64,000 nt of DNA from Candidatus Hydrogenedentota bacterium (GTDB taxonomy: Bacteria; Hydrogenedentota; Hydrogenedentia; Hydrogenedentales; JAEUWI01). The DNA is taken from positions 62,001 through 126,000 of the forward strand of contig JACPGE010000044.1 of the NCBI GenBank assembly GCA_016182605.1. The letters are read 5' to 3'. This document shows positions 62,262 through 64,000 of the stretch, piece after piece. The notes under the pieces were generated by a model. That model was not told where the DNA came from and ran no database searches. It saw only the letters and a list, made by a program, of their open reading frames with translations. Both the position numbers and the translations under genes were made by a program. Within the stretch, counting starts at the first letter, position 1. Each line of letters begins with the position of its first letter.

Positions 62262-63134
62262 ATGCTTGCCACCTTATTGCATTGCGTTGTGATCGCCGGT
62301 TGCCTGGCACAAACCGATGGGCCCATGCTGACCATTGGCGCAGTGGCCGATTGCCAGTATTGCGATTACCCCGACGGCGGTGTGCGCCAGTACCGGCGAT
62401 CCGTGGAGAAGCTCCGGGAGTGCGTCACGCATTACAACACCCTGCCCCTGGATTACGTGGTGCACCTCGGCGATTTCATCGACCGGGACTGGGAGAGCTT
62501 CGACGTGGTGTTGCCCATCACACAGGCGTTGAAACATCCACTCTACCACGTGCTGGGCAACCACGATTTCTCCGTGCCCGACGGCAAGAAGGCGCTGGTG
62601 CATGAGAAGCTGGGCATGCCTTCGCGCTACCACGATTTCGCTGTGGGCAAGTGGCGCTTTGTCATAACGGACGGCAACGACGTCAGTTTGCACGGCTGGC
62701 CGAAGGACAGCGCGCCCTACCTGGAGGCGAAACAACTACACGAATCACTCTACAAGGCGCAGCCGGTGTGGAATGGCGCCATTGGCGCGGGACAGTTGCA
62801 GTGGATCGAATCTGTATTGAAAAAGGCGCAGGCGGCGGGCGAGTCGGCGGTGCTCTACTGCCACTTTCCGCTTTACCCCGCCGATCCGCACTGCCTTTGG
62901 AACGCGGAGGCCGTCATTGCGCTGCTGGAGCAGTACCCCGTGGTCAAGGCCTGGATCAACGGCCACAATCACAACGGGGACTACGGCGAGAAGAAGGGCA
63001 TCCACTACCTGACGTTGAAGGGCATGGTGGACACCGCGGAGACTTCGTATGCGGTGCTGCGCGTCTATCCCGATCGCATCGATGTGGATGGCATCGGCCG
63101 GGAACCGGACCGCACGCTGATCATTCGCCGCTGA
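62262..63134 (+). CDS. Exported calcineurin-like metallophosphoesterase (ADPRibase-Mn-like)
   Basis: 290 residues. A short signal peptide (about 1-18). Metal-site motifs are TIGAVADCQYCDYPDGGVRQYRRS (D-x-Q instead of the usual D-x-H), DYVVHLGDFIDRD, YHVLGNHDF, LYCHFPLYP and INGHNHNGDY. The DCQY variant and the RQYRRSVEKL helix resemble manganese-dependent ADP-ribose/CDP-alcohol diphosphatases, so cleavage of a pyrophosphate in a nucleotide or alcohol is plausible. AGGAGAAC precedes the ATG. It is divergent from the DUF1080 operon. Confidence 0.87.
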   Translation: MLATLLHCVVIAGCLAQTDGPMLTIGAVADCQYCDYPDGGVRQYRRSVEKLRECVTHYNTLPLDYVVHLGDFIDRDWESFDVVLPITQALKHPLYHVLGNHDFSVPDGKKALVHEKLGMPSRYHDFAVGKWRFVITDGNDVSLHGWPKDSAPYLEAKQLHESLYKAQPVWNGAIGAGQLQWIESVLKKAQAAGESAVLYCHFPLYPADPHCLWNAEAVIALLEQYPVVKAWINGHNHNGDYGEKKGIHYLTLKGMVDTAETSYAVLRVYPDRIDVDGIGREPDRTLIIRR

Positions 63135-63141
63135 AACACGA

Positions 63142-63164
63142 AGGGAGGGAACGTGTCCCTCCCT
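63142..63164. terminator. Hairpin between convergent metallophosphoesterase and lpd genes
   Basis: A 9-bp perfect stem AGGGAGGGA / TCCCTCCCT, loop ACGTG, in the 55-bp convergent gap. No T-tract follows. Confidence 0.5.
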
Positions 63165-63189
63165 CATGAATTGATTCGTTGTGGTCCGT

Positions 63190-64000
63190 TCAGCTTTTCT
63201 TCTTCAGCGGGCGGTAGATGTGGGTGCTGGTGCCGAAGAGCGCCGCGGCGGATTCCATCACGGTTTCGCTGAGGGTCGGGTGCGGGTGAATGGTCAGATC
63301 GAGATCGCTGGCAAGCGCCCCCATTTCGATGGCAAGCGTCCCTTCCGCGATGAGTTCGCCTGCGCCGGTACCGCAGATGCCCATGCCGAGAATCTGGTGG
63401 GTCTCCGGATCGGTCAGAATCTTGGTGAGGCCTTCCATGCGATCCATTGTCGTTGCGCGGCCCGACGCCGACCAGGGGTATCGGGTGATCTGCACGTTGC
63501 GGCCCTGGGCCGTGGCTTCATTTTCGGTGAGACCGCACCAGGCAATTTCGGGATCCGTGAACACCACAGCGGGGATCGCCAGGGGTTCGAAGGCCACGTT
63601 CTCTCCCGCGATGACCTGCGCGGCGACGCGCCCTTCGTGGCTCGCCTTGTGCGCCAGCATGGGATTGCCCACCAAGTCGCCAATCGCGAAGATGTTGGGT
63701 TCAGCCGTGCGCAGTTGGTCGTCCACTTCAATGAAGCCGCGATCGTTCACGACGACTTTGGTCGACTTCAGGCCCAGGCCGCTGCTGTTGGGCTTGCGGC
63801 CAATGGACACGAGCACCTTGTCGAAAACACGAGTGGCTTTTTTCACGTCCGGGCCTTCGAGCACAACCTTGATGCCGCCTTTTTGCTCGGCCATGGAGAC
63901 CACCTTGGTATTCAGGAGGATTTCGTGGAACTTGCCTTCCAGCCGGTGGTGCAGCGGCTTCACAAGATCGCGATCGGCGCCGGGCAGCAGGCCATCGGTC
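63190..64000 (-). CDS. lpdA: Dihydrolipoyl dehydrogenase (E3), C-terminal part, cut by the window end
   Basis: About 269 visible residues; the frame runs off the window (TDGLLPGADRDLVKPLHHRLEGK continues the usual NAD-domain). It shows KVLVSIGRKPNSSGLGL, FAIGDLVGNPMLAHKASHEGRVAAQVIAG (FAD GD motif), VVFTDPEIAWCGLTENEA, and the dimer interface DLDLTIHPHPTLSETVMESA, which holds the catalytic His-Glu HPHPTLSE. It reoxidises dihydrolipoamide in 2-oxoacid dehydrogenase or glycine cleavage complexes. The N-terminal FAD domain with the CxxxxC disulfide is not in the window. The start is not visible. Confidence 0.93.
   Translation of the reverse strand, partial: TDGLLPGADRDLVKPLHHRLEGKFHEILLNTKVVSMAEQKGGIKVVLEGPDVKKATRVFDKVLVSIGRKPNSSGLGLKSTKVVVNDRGFIEVDDQLRTAEPNIFAIGDLVGNPMLAHKASHEGRVAAQVIAGENVAFEPLAIPAVVFTDPEIAWCGLTENEATAQGRNVQITRYPWSASGRATTMDRMEGLTKILTDPETHQILGMGICGTGAGELIAEGTLAIEMGALASDLDLTIHPHPTLSETVMESAAALFGTSTHIYRPLKKKS

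Overview
The window is 64 kb of GC-rich bacterial chromosome with dense, mostly SD-led genes. I saw no rRNA, tRNA, CRISPR array, integrase or recognisable transposase. The gene content points to the PVC superphylum or a neighbouring lineage such as Hydrogenedentota (inference). The markers are a DUF1549/DUF1553 protein with a 'planctomycete cytochrome C' CxxCH motif paired with a DUF1501 protein, a Tat-exported sulfatase with the CxPTR signature, an H-X9-DG (DUF1559) pseudopilin-like protein, a TIGR04073-type protein, DUF1080, several Gfo/Idh/MocA and ROK sugar genes, and an ECF41 sigma factor.

Layout. 1-7.3 kb: a long coiled-coil protein fused to a GspE/MshE N-domain (5' end missing), a GT2 glycosyltransferase, DUF4202, an acetolactate-synthase-like ThDP enzyme, then a ~490 bp leader-like gap ending in an intrinsic terminator before a small lipoprotein. 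7.5-24.8 kb: UvrD/PcrA helicase; a sugar operon (Gfo/Idh oxidoreductase, an 80-residue membrane protein, a xylose-isomerase-like TIM barrel); ROK, PIG-L deacetylase and TPR genes; a sulfatase coupled to an FG-GAP protein; aldehyde dehydrogenase, argC and argJ; a carboxymuconolactone-decarboxylase-like gene with its ECF41 sigma factor; and a DUF1559 protein. 25-34 kb: Hsp20, a TIGR04073-like protein, an 89-residue unknown coupled to an HDOD gene, then recF, DUF721/dciA, gyrB and gyrA. This is an origin-type block without dnaA or dnaN. 34-50.7 kb: two TPM-domain genes, DUF1501 and PSD1, a small exported protein, a GxxExxY gene inside an inverted repeat, a GT39 membrane glycosyltransferase, a GH38 glycosidase, YaiI/DUF188 and a ceramidase-like protein. 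50.7-57.2 kb: a CreBC/CreD envelope-stress locus with one extra exported gene, and a divergent beta-lactamase-fold serine hydrolase. 57.2-64 kb: a glycerol-type ABC transporter (glpSTPQU-like) led by a DUF1080 hydrolase, a metallophosphoesterase, and the C-terminal part of dihydrolipoyl dehydrogenase running off the end.

The strongest regulatory signals are these. An exact tandem cre-tag array (TTCAC-N6-TTCAC, 11-bp period, three perfect half-sites) lies in front of the unknown gene and creD, and places that gene in the predicted CreB regulon. An exact ECF41 promoter (TGTCACA-N16-CGTC) lies in front of the decarboxylase/sigma pair. Two families of degenerate intergenic repeats are visible: a 9-bp-periodic TATAGGTCG element and a ~31-nt CATYCGTG...CATYCGTGGTT element. 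The latter brackets the GxxExxY gene as a 22-bp perfect inverted repeat. All assignments come from reading the sequence; no database search was run.
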